The position numbers and the translations under genes were made by a program. A DNA stretch of 64,000 nt from CAYMYN01 sp964394665 (GTDB taxonomy: Bacteria; Planctomycetota; UBA1135; GCA-002686595). The notes below the pieces were generated by a model. It was not told the origin of the DNA. It ran no database searches and saw only the letters and a list, made by a program, of their open reading frames with translations. Below, in pieces: positions 43,036 through 55,061 of the stretch. Within the stretch, counting starts at the first letter, position 1. Every line of letters starts with the position of its first letter. Location of the stretch: NCBI GenBank assembly GCA_964394665.1, contig CAYMYN010000016.1, positions 39,653-103,652 on the forward strand, in the 5' to 3' direction.

Positions 43036-44106
43036 ATGCACTCCGCCCCGGACTACGACCCCTCCCTGCCCCTCGCGTTGGCTCACACGCCGCCCGCGGC
43101 CTGGTATGGCGGCGGAGAGCTCGCCCACGAAGCCCGCACCACGTTCCGCCGGCGCTGGCTGGCCGTCGGTCGGACCGAGCAGGTGCGCGAGCCGGGCTCC
43201 TACTTCAGCGGCCGGATCCTCGACGAGTCCTACCTCGTGCTGCGCGACGAGCGCGGCGCCCTGCGCGCGCTGCACAACGTCTGCCGCCACCACGCCGCGC
43301 CCCTGGTGGACGGCGCGGGCCGCTGCGCGGAGCTCGTGTGCCCCTACCACGGCTGGACCTACGGCTTGGACGGCGCGTTGCGCCGCGCGCCGGGCCTGGG
43401 CGCGGCGCAGGGTTTCGAGCGCGCGGACTTCGCGTTGCCCCCGATCGCCGTGGCCACCTTCGGGCCGCTGGTGCTGATCCGACTCGATCCGGCCCCCGCG
43501 CCGCCCCACGGCGAACTCGCGGCCCTGGCCCGCGCGTTCGACCCGACGGAACTGGAGCGCTTGGTGTGGATCGGCGCGCGGCGCTACGAGCTCGAGTGCG
43601 ACTGGAAGGTCTACGTCGAGAACTATCTCGACGGCGGCTATCACGTGCCGCACTTGCACCCGGGTCTGGCGGCGGACCTCGACCTCGGGGGCTACTCGAC
43701 CGAGCTCGACGCCCCGCTCGTCGTGCAACGCTGCGCCGGCCGCGCGGGCGCGGCGAGCGGCGAGCGCGTCGGGCCCGGAGCCGTCTACGCCTGGTTGCAC
43801 CCGACCTTGATGCTCAATCGCTACGGGCCCGTGCTCGACACGAACGTGGTCCTGCCCCTCGGTCCGGGACGCTGCGCGGTGCTCTTCGACTGGTGGCTCG
43901 AGCCCCAGGCCGCGGCCGACCCGGCCCGCGTCGCGGCATGCCTGGCGGCGAGCGACGCCGTGCAGGCGGAGGACGTCGGGATCTGCGAGGCGGTGCAGCG
44001 CGGCTTGCGCTCGAGTTCCTACGAGCGCGGACGGCTCGCGCCGGCCTTCGAGGCCGGCATGCACCTCTTCCATCGCCTGCTGGCCGCGGACCGCGCGGGA
44101 GCTTGA
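43036..44106 (+). CDS. Rieske 2Fe-2S aromatic-ring-hydroxylating-type oxygenase
   Basis: A 356-aa oxygenase alpha subunit. The Rieske cluster motifs are NVCRHHAAPL (C-x-H) and VCPYHGWTY (C-x-x-H). The catalytic domain has the mononuclear iron ligands in ENYLDGGYHVPHLHP (E-N-x-x-D-x-x-H-x-x-x-x-H). It resembles choline monooxygenase/GbcA-like proteins more than multi-subunit dioxygenases; no reductase or ferredoxin gene is beside it. It probably hydroxylates or demethylates a quaternary amine or similar compound. It shares its upstream region with phoB and the PHO box. Confidence 0.85.
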   Translation: MHSAPDYDPSLPLALAHTPPAAWYGGGELAHEARTTFRRRWLAVGRTEQVREPGSYFSGRILDESYLVLRDERGALRALHNVCRHHAAPLVDGAGRCAELVCPYHGWTYGLDGALRRAPGLGAAQGFERADFALPPIAVATFGPLVLIRLDPAPAPPHGELAALARAFDPTELERLVWIGARRYELECDWKVYVENYLDGGYHVPHLHPGLAADLDLGGYSTELDAPLVVQRCAGRAGAASGERVGPGAVYAWLHPTLMLNRYGPVLDTNVVLPLGPGRCAVLFDWWLEPQAAADPARVAACLAASDAVQAEDVGICEAVQRGLRSSSYERGRLAPAFEAGMHLFHRLLAADRAGA

Positions 44107-44112
44107 GCTGCG

Positions 44113-47736
<3,624 letters not shown>

Positions 47737-47788
47737 GGCGCGCGGCGCAGCGGGCCCAGGAGCGGCGCGCCCCGGGCCCCGGGGCGAC

Positions 47789-49279
47789 TCAGAGGTCCTT
47801 CAGCTCGGTGATCGTCTCCTCCATGGCGGCCTTGCCGTCCATGAAGAGCATCAGCGTGTTGTCGCGCTCGAAGAGCGGGTTCTTGATTCCCGCGTAACCG
47901 GCCGAGAGCGAGCGCTTGACCACCACGACCGTGCGCGCCTCCCAGACGTCCAGCACGGGCATGCCGGCGATCGGGGACTTCTCCTCGTAGGCCACCGGGT
48001 TGCAGACGTCGTTGGCGCCCAGGACGATCACGACGTCGGTGTTGCCGAAGTCGCCGTTGATCTGATCGAGCTCGAAGAGCTGCTCGTAGGGCACGTTGGC
48101 CTCGGCCAGCAACACGTTCATGTGCCCGGGCATGCGGCCCGCGACCGGGTGGATCGCGTAGCGCACCTGGCAGCCCTTCTTCTCGAGCTGGGCCGCCAGC
48201 TCGCGCACCTTGTGCTGTGCCTGGGCAACGGCCATGCCGTACCCGGGGGCGATGATCACCGACTGCGCCGCGTCGAGCACCATCGCGACCTCGGCCGGGC
48301 TCGTCGACTTGACGTTCTTGTACTCGCTCTGATCGCCCGCTCCGCCGGCGTCGATCCCGCCGAAGAGCACGTTGGCCAGGGAGCGGTTCATGGCCTTGCA
48401 CATGATGTTCGTGAGGATCAACCCCGCCGCGCCGACCAGCGAGCCGGCCACGATCAGGAGGTTGTTCTCGAGCACGAACCCGGTCGCGCAGGCGGCCAAC
48501 CCCGAGTAGGAGTTGAGCAACGAGATCACGACCGGCATGTCCGCGCCGCCGATCGGGACCACCAGGCCGATGCCCAGGAGGAAGGCCACGACCACCAAGG
48601 CGATCAGGCCGGCCTGGATGCCGAAGGCGCTGGCGAAGAGGAAGCCCGTGAGGGCGATCAGGAGCAGGGACAGGGCCACCATCCCGGCGTTGAGCGGCTT
48701 GCCGCCGAAGGGGCCCATGCGGTTGCCGCTGATCTTCCCGGCCAGCTTGCCGTAGGCCACCAGGCTGCCCGAGAGGGTCACGGTTCCGATCAACACCGAG
48801 AGCAGGGCCGCCACGGCGAAGGTCGGGCCACCGATCAGCGCCGAGCCGCTGCGGACCGGGTCGGCGAGGGTCAGCCCGGCGCCGGAGGAGGCCGAGGTGA
48901 AGCGCGCGGCCTCGGCCCAGGCCACGAACATCGAAGCTCCGCCGCCCAGGCCGTTGAAGAGCGCGACCAGCTCGGGCATGGCCGTCATCGGCACGCGCTT
49001 GGCGAGCACGGCGCCGACGCCGCCGCCGATCACCACGCCCGCGAACACGATCCACAGGCCGAGTTCGCCCCACACGTGGTAGAGCGTCGCCGCGATCGCG
49101 AGGAACATCGCCCCCGCCGCCAGGGTGTTGCCGCTGCGGGCGGTCTTTACGCGCGACAGGCGCTTGAGGCCGAAGATGAACATCAGCGTGGCGAGCATGT
49201 AGCTCGCCTGCACGATCCAGGCGCTGCCGCTCGCCTGTGCGTCCATCACCGTCCCGGGTACCCAGAGGGCCGTGGTCAT
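47789..49279 (-). CDS. pntB: NAD(P) transhydrogenase subunit beta
   Basis: A 496-aa subunit of the proton-pumping transhydrogenase. The first 290 residues hold eight to nine membrane helices (domain II), with GNTLAAGAMFLAIAATL and IGGADMPVVISLLNSYSGLA typical. The C-terminal 200 residues are the NADP-binding domain III: VIIAPGYGMAVAQAQHKVREL, ILGANDVCNPVAYE and VVVVKRSLSAGYAGI. It moves hydride between NADH and NADP+ coupled to proton flux. It follows pntAb by 49 bases. Confidence 0.95.
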   Translation of the reverse strand: MTTALWVPGTVMDAQASGSAWIVQASYMLATLMFIFGLKRLSRVKTARSGNTLAAGAMFLAIAATLYHVWGELGLWIVFAGVVIGGGVGAVLAKRVPMTAMPELVALFNGLGGGASMFVAWAEAARFTSASSGAGLTLADPVRSGSALIGGPTFAVAALLSVLIGTVTLSGSLVAYGKLAGKISGNRMGPFGGKPLNAGMVALSLLLIALTGFLFASAFGIQAGLIALVVVAFLLGIGLVVPIGGADMPVVISLLNSYSGLAACATGFVLENNLLIVAGSLVGAAGLILTNIMCKAMNRSLANVLFGGIDAGGAGDQSEYKNVKSTSPAEVAMVLDAAQSVIIAPGYGMAVAQAQHKVRELAAQLEKKGCQVRYAIHPVAGRMPGHMNVLLAEANVPYEQLFELDQINGDFGNTDVVIVLGANDVCNPVAYEEKSPIAGMPVLDVWEARTVVVVKRSLSAGYAGIKNPLFERDNTLMLFMDGKAAMEETITELKDL

Positions 49280-49328
49280 CGTCCTTGTTCCTGTCAGCGC
49301 GCGGTGTTTCGGTCGGCGCCAGTGCGCG

Positions 49329-49685
49329 TCACTTCCCCTGTCCCTTGCCGCCGCCCTTCGAGGCGAACATGCCCAGCATGCGGTCGGTGACCAGGAAGCC
49401 GCCGACGACGTTGATCATGGCGAAGGTGATGGCGATGAAGCCGAGCACCTTGCCGAGCACCGGGAAGTCCGCGGTGGCGCAGACCAGGGCCCCGACGATG
49501 GTGATGCCGCTGATCGCATTGGCCCCCGACATCAGGGGCGTGTGCAGCGTCGGCGGCACCTTGGCGATGAGCTCCACGCCGACGAAGATCGCGAGCAGGA
49601 AGACCCACAGGCCGAGCATCACGCCGCCGCCGGAGGGCTCGGCGAGGGCCAAGAGGGGCGCGTCGAGGAGGATGGCGGGGATCAT
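49329..49685 (-). CDS. pntAb: NAD(P) transhydrogenase subunit alpha part 2
   Basis: A 118-aa membrane subunit with three to four helices (LGLWVFLLAIFVGVELI, SGITIVGALVCATA, IAITFAMINVVGGFLV). The segment VPPTLHTPLMSGANAISG is conserved in domain II of PntA. In E. coli it is the C-terminal part of one PntA chain; here it is a separate gene, as in Rhodospirillum. The ATG overlaps the pntAa stop (ATGA). Confidence 0.93.
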   Translation of the reverse strand: MIPAILLDAPLLALAEPSGGGVMLGLWVFLLAIFVGVELIAKVPPTLHTPLMSGANAISGITIVGALVCATADFPVLGKVLGFIAITFAMINVVGGFLVTDRMLGMFASKGGGKGQGK

Positions 49686-50824
49686 GCGTGGCTCCCGGTC
49701 TGGGCGAGGAGCGCCTGGGTGGGCGCGTGCTTCACCTCGCCCGCGTGGGTCAGGAGGCAGCCCGCGAGCACCTCGTCCTCGAGGTTTGGCGCGAACTGGC
49801 CGTCCTTGGTGAACATCAGGCGCACCAGGGCCAGGACGTTCTTCGAGTAGAGCTCGCTGGCGTGGGTCGGCACGCTCGCGGGCAGGTTCGCCAGGCCCAC
49901 GACCTTCACGCCGTGGACCTCGACCACCTGGCCGAGCACCGAGCCCTGGACGTTGCCGCCGCTCTCGACGGCCAGATCGACGACGACGCTGCCCGGACGC
50001 ATCGCGCGCAACATGTCGTCGCTCACGAGCACGGGCGCGCGCTTGCCCGGCACCTGGGCGGTGGTGATGACGAGGTCTGCCTCGGCGACGCGTTTGGCGA
50101 CCTCCTCGCGCTGGCGGCGCAGGAAGTCCTCGGAGACCTCCTTCGCGTAGCCGCCGGCCGTCTCCATGTCCTGCGCGCCGGGGACCTCGATGAAGCGCGC
50201 CCCCAGGCTCTCGACCTGTTCCTTGGCGGCCGAGCGGATGTCCGTGGCCTCGACCACGCAGCCCAGGCGGCGCGCGGTCGCGATGGCCTGCAGCCCGGCC
50301 ACTCCCGCGCCGAAGACGACCGCCTTGGCCGGCGCGATCGTGCCGGCGGCGGTCATGAGCAACGGGCAGAGCTTCGAGAGGTGCGTCGCGCCCAGCAGCA
50401 CGGCCTTGTAGCCCGCCACCGTGGCCTGCGAGGAGAGCGCGTCCATGGCCTGGGCGCGGGTGATGCGCGGCACGAGGTCCATCGCCAGGCTCGTCACGCG
50501 TCGCTCCAACAGGCGGCGGACCTGGTCGAGATGCGCGGCGGGGTTCATGAAGGAGACCAACAGGGCCCCCTCGCGCAGGCGCCCGATCTCTTCGTCCGTG
50601 GGCGGCTGGACCTTGGCTACGAGGTCGGCCTGGCCCCAGGCCTCGGGGCCCACGAGTTCGACCCCCACCTGGGCGTAGGCCCCGTCGGGGGCGGACATGC
50701 CGGCGCCGGCGCCGCGCTCCAACTGCACGCTCGCGCCCAGCTTGACCAGGCGCGTGGCGGTCTCGGGCGTCAGGGCGACCCGGGTTTCGCCGGGGTGGCT
50801 TTCTCTGGGCACGAAGAGCTTCAC
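49682..50824 (-). CDS. pntAa: NAD(P) transhydrogenase subunit alpha part 1
   Basis: A 380-aa soluble NAD-binding subunit (domain I), related to alanine dehydrogenase. It opens KLFVPRESHPGETRVALTPE, followed by KLGASVQLERGAG. VFGAGVAGLQAIATARRLG is the NAD-binding Rossmann loop and RPGSVVVDLAVESGGN is conserved. I start at the GTG immediately before KLFVPRE; upstream in-frame sequence is not family-like. It is the first of the pntAa-pntAb-pntB operon. Confidence 0.94.
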   Translation of the reverse strand: MKLFVPRESHPGETRVALTPETATRLVKLGASVQLERGAGAGMSAPDGAYAQVGVELVGPEAWGQADLVAKVQPPTDEEIGRLREGALLVSFMNPAAHLDQVRRLLERRVTSLAMDLVPRITRAQAMDALSSQATVAGYKAVLLGATHLSKLCPLLMTAAGTIAPAKAVVFGAGVAGLQAIATARRLGCVVEATDIRSAAKEQVESLGARFIEVPGAQDMETAGGYAKEVSEDFLRRQREEVAKRVAEADLVITTAQVPGKRAPVLVSDDMLRAMRPGSVVVDLAVESGGNVQGSVLGQVVEVHGVKVVGLANLPASVPTHASELYSKNVLALVRLMFTKDGQFAPNLEDEVLAGCLLTHAGEVKHAPTQALLAQTGSHA

Positions 50825-51016
50825 GATGAGTTCCTGGCGGGTCGGGCTGCGGGGCTTCGAGGGCGAACAGGCTAGGAGGCCGCGCCGCGGATAGCAATTC
50901 GCGGGCGGGCGCACCCGGCGCGCGGCACGGGGCGGGCCCCGGCGGGGCGCGGCGCGCTCCAGGGCCCGGCAGAGCGCCCGCCACGGTCCCGAGGAAGGCA
51001 ACTCCGATCCCGCCGT

Positions 51017-51820
51017 TCAGCCTCCGAACAGGAAGTCGCTTTCCTCGGACCAGGCCGCGTAGCGGTACACGGGCAGGAGCTTCTCGAGTTCATCCAGGAG
51101 CAGCCCCGGCACCTCGGGCGCGAACAGGGCCGCGCGCGCCGCGGGAGCCGAGCGCGGGCCCGGCCAACGCCGCTCGAGGGTCAGCGCGTGCTCGCCCGGC
51201 CGGTAGTAGCGGAAGAACTCCTCGATCTTCTCGGGGCCCAGCTCCCCGCAGCGCCACTCGCCCTTCCAGTCCGCCAGGCGCAGGAAGAAGCCGGGCAGGG
51301 CGTTGAGCAGCGCCTGCAGCACGCGCGGACCCTCGCGCGCGACGCGCCGCACCAGGTTCTGGCCGTCGTACCAGCCGTCGGGGTGGATGCGCAGGCTGAC
51401 CTCGAGGGCCTCGCCCTCGGCCGCCAGGCACAGGTAGGCGTTGCGGTAGGCGGCGTCGAGGTCCTTGGCGAGGTCGGCCCCCAGCACCTTGCGCAGGCGC
51501 TGTTTCTCCTTCTTGTCGCGGCACAGGTAGGCCCAGATGCGCCGCACCTGCATGTGGTTGAAGGCGTGCGGGTTGTGCAGGCTCGTGCGGCACTCGAGCG
51601 CCAGGCCCCGCGCGGGTCCGGCGAGGAACGCCTTGCCCAGGGCCAGGAGCTTGCGGCGCAGGACCAGGCGTCGCTCGTTGTGCTGCGGGTCGCGGCACAG
51701 GGGGTCGGCCAGGGCGAAGAGATCGCCCTCCTCGAAGCGCAGCTCGCCCTCGAGGGGCCGCGGCTCGGCCTCGGGCTCGCTGGGACGGGATTCGGACGGG
51801 GATCGGCGCGGGGCGGGCAT
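51017..51820 (-). CDS. Conserved-looking hypothetical cytosolic protein
   Basis: A 267-aa protein that I cannot assign. After an acidic Pro-rich leader (about 30 residues) the body is helical with a basic, Trp/Tyr/Leu-rich pattern: HNERRLVLRRKLLALGKAFL, HNPHAFNHMQVRRIWAYLCR and EEFFRYYRPGEHALTLERRW. There is no signal peptide or membrane helix. It is divergent from the kinase-TPR gene and lies about 190 bases from the pntAa start. Codon use and density look like its neighbours, so I consider it real. Confidence 0.65.
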   Translation of the reverse strand: MPAPRRSPSESRPSEPEAEPRPLEGELRFEEGDLFALADPLCRDPQHNERRLVLRRKLLALGKAFLAGPARGLALECRTSLHNPHAFNHMQVRRIWAYLCRDKKEKQRLRKVLGADLAKDLDAAYRNAYLCLAAEGEALEVSLRIHPDGWYDGQNLVRRVAREGPRVLQALLNALPGFFLRLADWKGEWRCGELGPEKIEEFFRYYRPGEHALTLERRWPGPRSAPAARAALFAPEVPGLLLDELEKLLPVYRYAAWSEESDFLFGG

Positions 51821-52018
51821 GGGGAGCAGTCGGCCGGGTCGGGCGGCGATCGTGGGCCTGGGCGGGCGGGAGCAGTCGGGTCGGCGCCCCGTCCGATAGA
51901 ATGCCGGCCCAGCATGCCCTCTCCCCCACCCCGTTGTCACCGACGGTGGGGAAGGGGGCGTTCGCGAGCGGACGGCGGCCCCTCCGAGCCGTCCCCCGCG
52001 TACCCCCAGCGCCGCCGG

Positions 52019-54136
52019 ATGCAGTTCGCCCACTTCGAGTTCGACCCCCAGCGGGACCTCCTGGGGGAGGGCCCCCTGAGCGAGGTCTACAAGGCCGTCG
52101 ACACGCGGCTCGGCCGCACCGTGGCCCTGAAGATCCTGCGTGCGCACGCCGAGATCGACCCGGCCGCCGATCAGCGCTTCCACCGCGAGGCGAAGCACAC
52201 CAGCCAGCTCGAGCATCCCAACATCGCGACGGTCTACGAGTACGGCAAGGACCAGGGCACGTCCTACATCGCGCTCGAGTACCTCGAGGGTCGCACGCTC
52301 GACAAGATCCTGAAGGAGCAGACCCTGGGTTTCGAGGAGTGCCTGCGCATCGGGATGCAGCTCACCGCGGCCCTCGCGGCCGTGCACCAGAACGGCCTGA
52401 TCCACCGCGACCTCAAGCCGGGCAACTTGATGGTGCGCGACGATGGCACGGTCAAGCTGCTCGACTTCGGCATCGCGCGGGCTTCGAACGAGTCCTCGAT
52501 CACCCAGCACGGCATGTTGGTCGGGACCGTGCTGTACATGTCGCCCGAGCAGGTGCGCGGTGAGGACCTCGACTTCCGCTCGGACGTCTTCGCGTTGGGC
52601 TCGGTGCTCTACCACATGATGACCGGGACCCTGGCGTTCCCGGGCAAAAGCTTCCCCGAGGTGTGCATGGCGATCCTGGACTGCCAGGCACGCCGACCCT
52701 CCGAGGTGCGCTCGGGATTCCCGCCGCGGCTCGAGGAGTTCGTGCTGCGCTGCATCGCGCCCAACCCCGCCGAGCGCTTCCAGAACGCGGGCGAGGCCCA
52801 CGGCGCTTTGCTCTCGATCGGCGACTCGATCCGCGCCGACCTGCTCGCCCCCGGCACGCTCGAGGGCACGCTCCTGCTGCCGCCGGTCGAGTGCGGGGGC
52901 GAGGACCCCACGCGCTGCGAGGAGATGGCCGCCAGCCTGCGCCGCGACCTCAAGACGGAGCTCGATCGAATCCGCGGCCTCGAGGTCGTGCTCGTCGACG
53001 GCAACGGCCACCCGGGCGCCTCTGGCGCGAACGGCCGCTTCGACTACGTCGTGCGCGGCAAGCTGGCCCGCGACGCCTCGCGCGGCCTCTTCGAGGTCGA
53101 GATCGAGCACTACGAGACCGACGCGGGGCTCCCGCGCAAGAGCGCCTCTTGGAGCGAACGCGTCGACCACGAGGACGCCGACGAGTGGTCCCTGCAAGCC
53201 GACCTCGTGCGCAGCGCCGCGCGCGCGGTGCGCCGACGCTTGACCGAGGTCTCGCTCAAGCCCACCGAGCTGCGCCGCCGCGACGGCGAACGCGCGCGGA
53301 CCCTCACCAATCAGGCCCACGAGATCCTCCTGCGCGGCACCACCAAGCACCTGATGAGCGCGGTGAGCCTGCTGCGGCGCGCCATCGATGCCGACGCCTA
53401 TTGCGCCCTGGCCTTCGCCGGCCTGGCCGAGGCCCTGGTGCGCAAGTACCTCTACTGGGACGGCGACCCGACCTTCCTCGACGAGGCCCGCGAGCACGCC
53501 CGCCGCGCCCTGGCCCTGGACCCCGACTGCGCCGAGGCGCACACCTCCCTCGGCCTCGCCTACCACCTGTCGGGGCACCCCGCCGACGCCCAGCGCGAGT
53601 ATCGCCTCGCGATCCAGCTCGACCAGGACGAGTGGCTGGCCCACCGCCTGCTGGGGTCCCTCCTGGCCCGCGAGGGCAACTTCAAGAACGCCGCCCCGCA
53701 CCTCAAGCGCGCCATCAACCTCCGCCCCCACCACATCGGGTCCTACGACCACCTGTACAAGGTGCTGCGGCGCCTGGGACGGCACGAGGAGGCCGACGAG
53801 TGCGCGGACGAGGGCGTCGCCGCGGCCCGCGTGCACCTCAAGGAGGTGCCCGACAACCAGGAGGCGCGCCTGCACATGGCCCTGCTCGAGGCGCGCCAGG
53901 GGGCGGGGGGCAAGGCGCGGGAGATCGCGGACCGCGCCCTCGAAATCGCCCCCAAGGACGGATTCACGTGCTTCCACGCCGGCCTCGTCCACGCCATCCT
54001 GGGGGATCACTCCCTGGCCGTGGAGAACATCCGCAAGGCCCGCGACCGGGGATTCCACGTCCGCAGCGAGCTCGTCAACAACCCCGACCTCGACTCCCTG
54101 CGCGGGTTGGTCGAGTTCCAGGAGCTGCTGCAGTAA
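52019..54136 (+). CDS. Ser/Thr protein kinase with TolB/FlgO-like and TPR domains
   Basis: A 705-aa protein. Residues about 10-275 form a Hanks-type kinase: LLGEGPLSEVYKAVD (Gly loop), VALKIL (Lys), HRDLKPGN (catalytic loop), LLDFGIA (DFG) and MSPEQVRGE. Residues about 300-435 resemble the TolB/FlgO-like beta/alpha domain linked to kinases and cyclases (FDYVVRGKLARDASRGLFEVEIE, in two segments). From about 450 there are six or more TPR units, for example AHTSLGLAYHLSGHPADAQ. No membrane helix is visible. It starts at the ATG of MQFAHFEFD; an in-frame ATG at 51914 would add a non-conserved leader. Confidence 0.9.
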   Translation: MQFAHFEFDPQRDLLGEGPLSEVYKAVDTRLGRTVALKILRAHAEIDPAADQRFHREAKHTSQLEHPNIATVYEYGKDQGTSYIALEYLEGRTLDKILKEQTLGFEECLRIGMQLTAALAAVHQNGLIHRDLKPGNLMVRDDGTVKLLDFGIARASNESSITQHGMLVGTVLYMSPEQVRGEDLDFRSDVFALGSVLYHMMTGTLAFPGKSFPEVCMAILDCQARRPSEVRSGFPPRLEEFVLRCIAPNPAERFQNAGEAHGALLSIGDSIRADLLAPGTLEGTLLLPPVECGGEDPTRCEEMAASLRRDLKTELDRIRGLEVVLVDGNGHPGASGANGRFDYVVRGKLARDASRGLFEVEIEHYETDAGLPRKSASWSERVDHEDADEWSLQADLVRSAARAVRRRLTEVSLKPTELRRRDGERARTLTNQAHEILLRGTTKHLMSAVSLLRRAIDADAYCALAFAGLAEALVRKYLYWDGDPTFLDEAREHARRALALDPDCAEAHTSLGLAYHLSGHPADAQREYRLAIQLDQDEWLAHRLLGSLLAREGNFKNAAPHLKRAINLRPHHIGSYDHLYKVLRRLGRHEEADECADEGVAAARVHLKEVPDNQEARLHMALLEARQGAGGKAREIADRALEIAPKDGFTCFHAGLVHAILGDHSLAVENIRKARDRGFHVRSELVNNPDLDSLRGLVEFQELLQ

Positions 54137-54230
54137 CCCCGCCGGGTTCGCTCCCGTCTTCTCGAGCACCGCGCCCCGCCGCGCGCCCGCGCCCCGGGTG
54201 CGTCCCCTCCCCATCCCCCCCTCCCCGCCC

Positions 54231-55061
54231 GTGGAACGTCCGCTGATCGTCCTCGACACCGAGACCGCCAACGCGCGCGGCGCCCCGCACCTCCTGGAGC
54301 TGGGCGCCCTGCGCGTGGTCGAGGGCGAGGTCGAGGACACCTTCGAGCGCCTGGTGCTGCCCGAGGTCCCGATCGACCCCGAGACGCACGGGGTGCACGG
54401 CATCGGCGCGGACGATCTCGCCACCGCCGCCCCGGCGGCCGAGGTGCTCGCCGCCTTCGCCCGCTGGATCGGTGGCCACGAAAGCGCCTGGTTCATCGCC
54501 CACGACGCCCGCCGGGACGCGCGGGCGCTGGCCTTCGCCCATGCCCGGGCGGGGCTCGAAGCGCCGCGGAATCCGTTCCTCGACACCCTGGCCCTGGCCC
54601 GCCGCCACTGCCCGGAAGCGCCCGACCACCAACTCGACACCCTGGTGCAGATCCTCGAGCTCGAGGGCGCGCCCCCGCACCGCGCCTTGGGGGACGCGGT
54701 CTACTGCTGGAAGGTGTTCGAGGAGCTGCTCGAGCGGCGCGGCGGCGCGGAGGGGCTGCTCGCCGAGCTCCTCGGCGGACGCAGCGGGCCGATCACCATC
54801 CAGAGCGAATGGCCCAGCTCCCCGCGCCTGCCGCGCCGCCTGCGGGGCCTCGACGAAGCCCTGCGCGCGGGGACGGGCGCGACCCTCTCCTACGGATCGG
54901 AGGAGCCGCTCGCGCGACTCCCGGTCCTTCCCAGGCTCCTGTACAGCGGGCGCGACCACGCCTATCTGGAGGCCGAGTGCGGCCTCAGCGGCGCGCTCAA
55001 GACCTACCGCCTCGATCGTATCCAGCGCGTCCTCTGCGAACGGGACGCACCCAAGAGATGA
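54231..55061 (+). CDS. DEDDh-type 3'-5' exonuclease fused to a WYL-like domain
   Basis: A 276-aa protein. Residues 1-170 are a DnaQ-like exonuclease: IVLDTETANA (ExoI, D-x-E), HGVHGIGADDL, FIAHDARRDARAL (ExoII) and HRALGDAVYCWKVFEELL (ExoIII, H-x-x-x-x-D). After a short linker, the last 85 residues resemble a WYL domain: ATLSYGSEEPLARLPVLPRLL, then HAYLEAECGLSGALKTYRLDRI, where WYL proteins have xYLEAYC and FRLDRI. WYL domains bind nucleic acids or nucleotides in regulators and defence proteins. The GTG start has no clear ribosome binding site. The stop overlaps typA by four bases. Confidence 0.8.
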   Translation: MERPLIVLDTETANARGAPHLLELGALRVVEGEVEDTFERLVLPEVPIDPETHGVHGIGADDLATAAPAAEVLAAFARWIGGHESAWFIAHDARRDARALAFAHARAGLEAPRNPFLDTLALARRHCPEAPDHQLDTLVQILELEGAPPHRALGDAVYCWKVFEELLERRGGAEGLLAELLGGRSGPITIQSEWPSSPRLPRRLRGLDEALRAGTGATLSYGSEEPLARLPVLPRLLYSGRDHAYLEAECGLSGALKTYRLDRIQRVLCERDAPKR

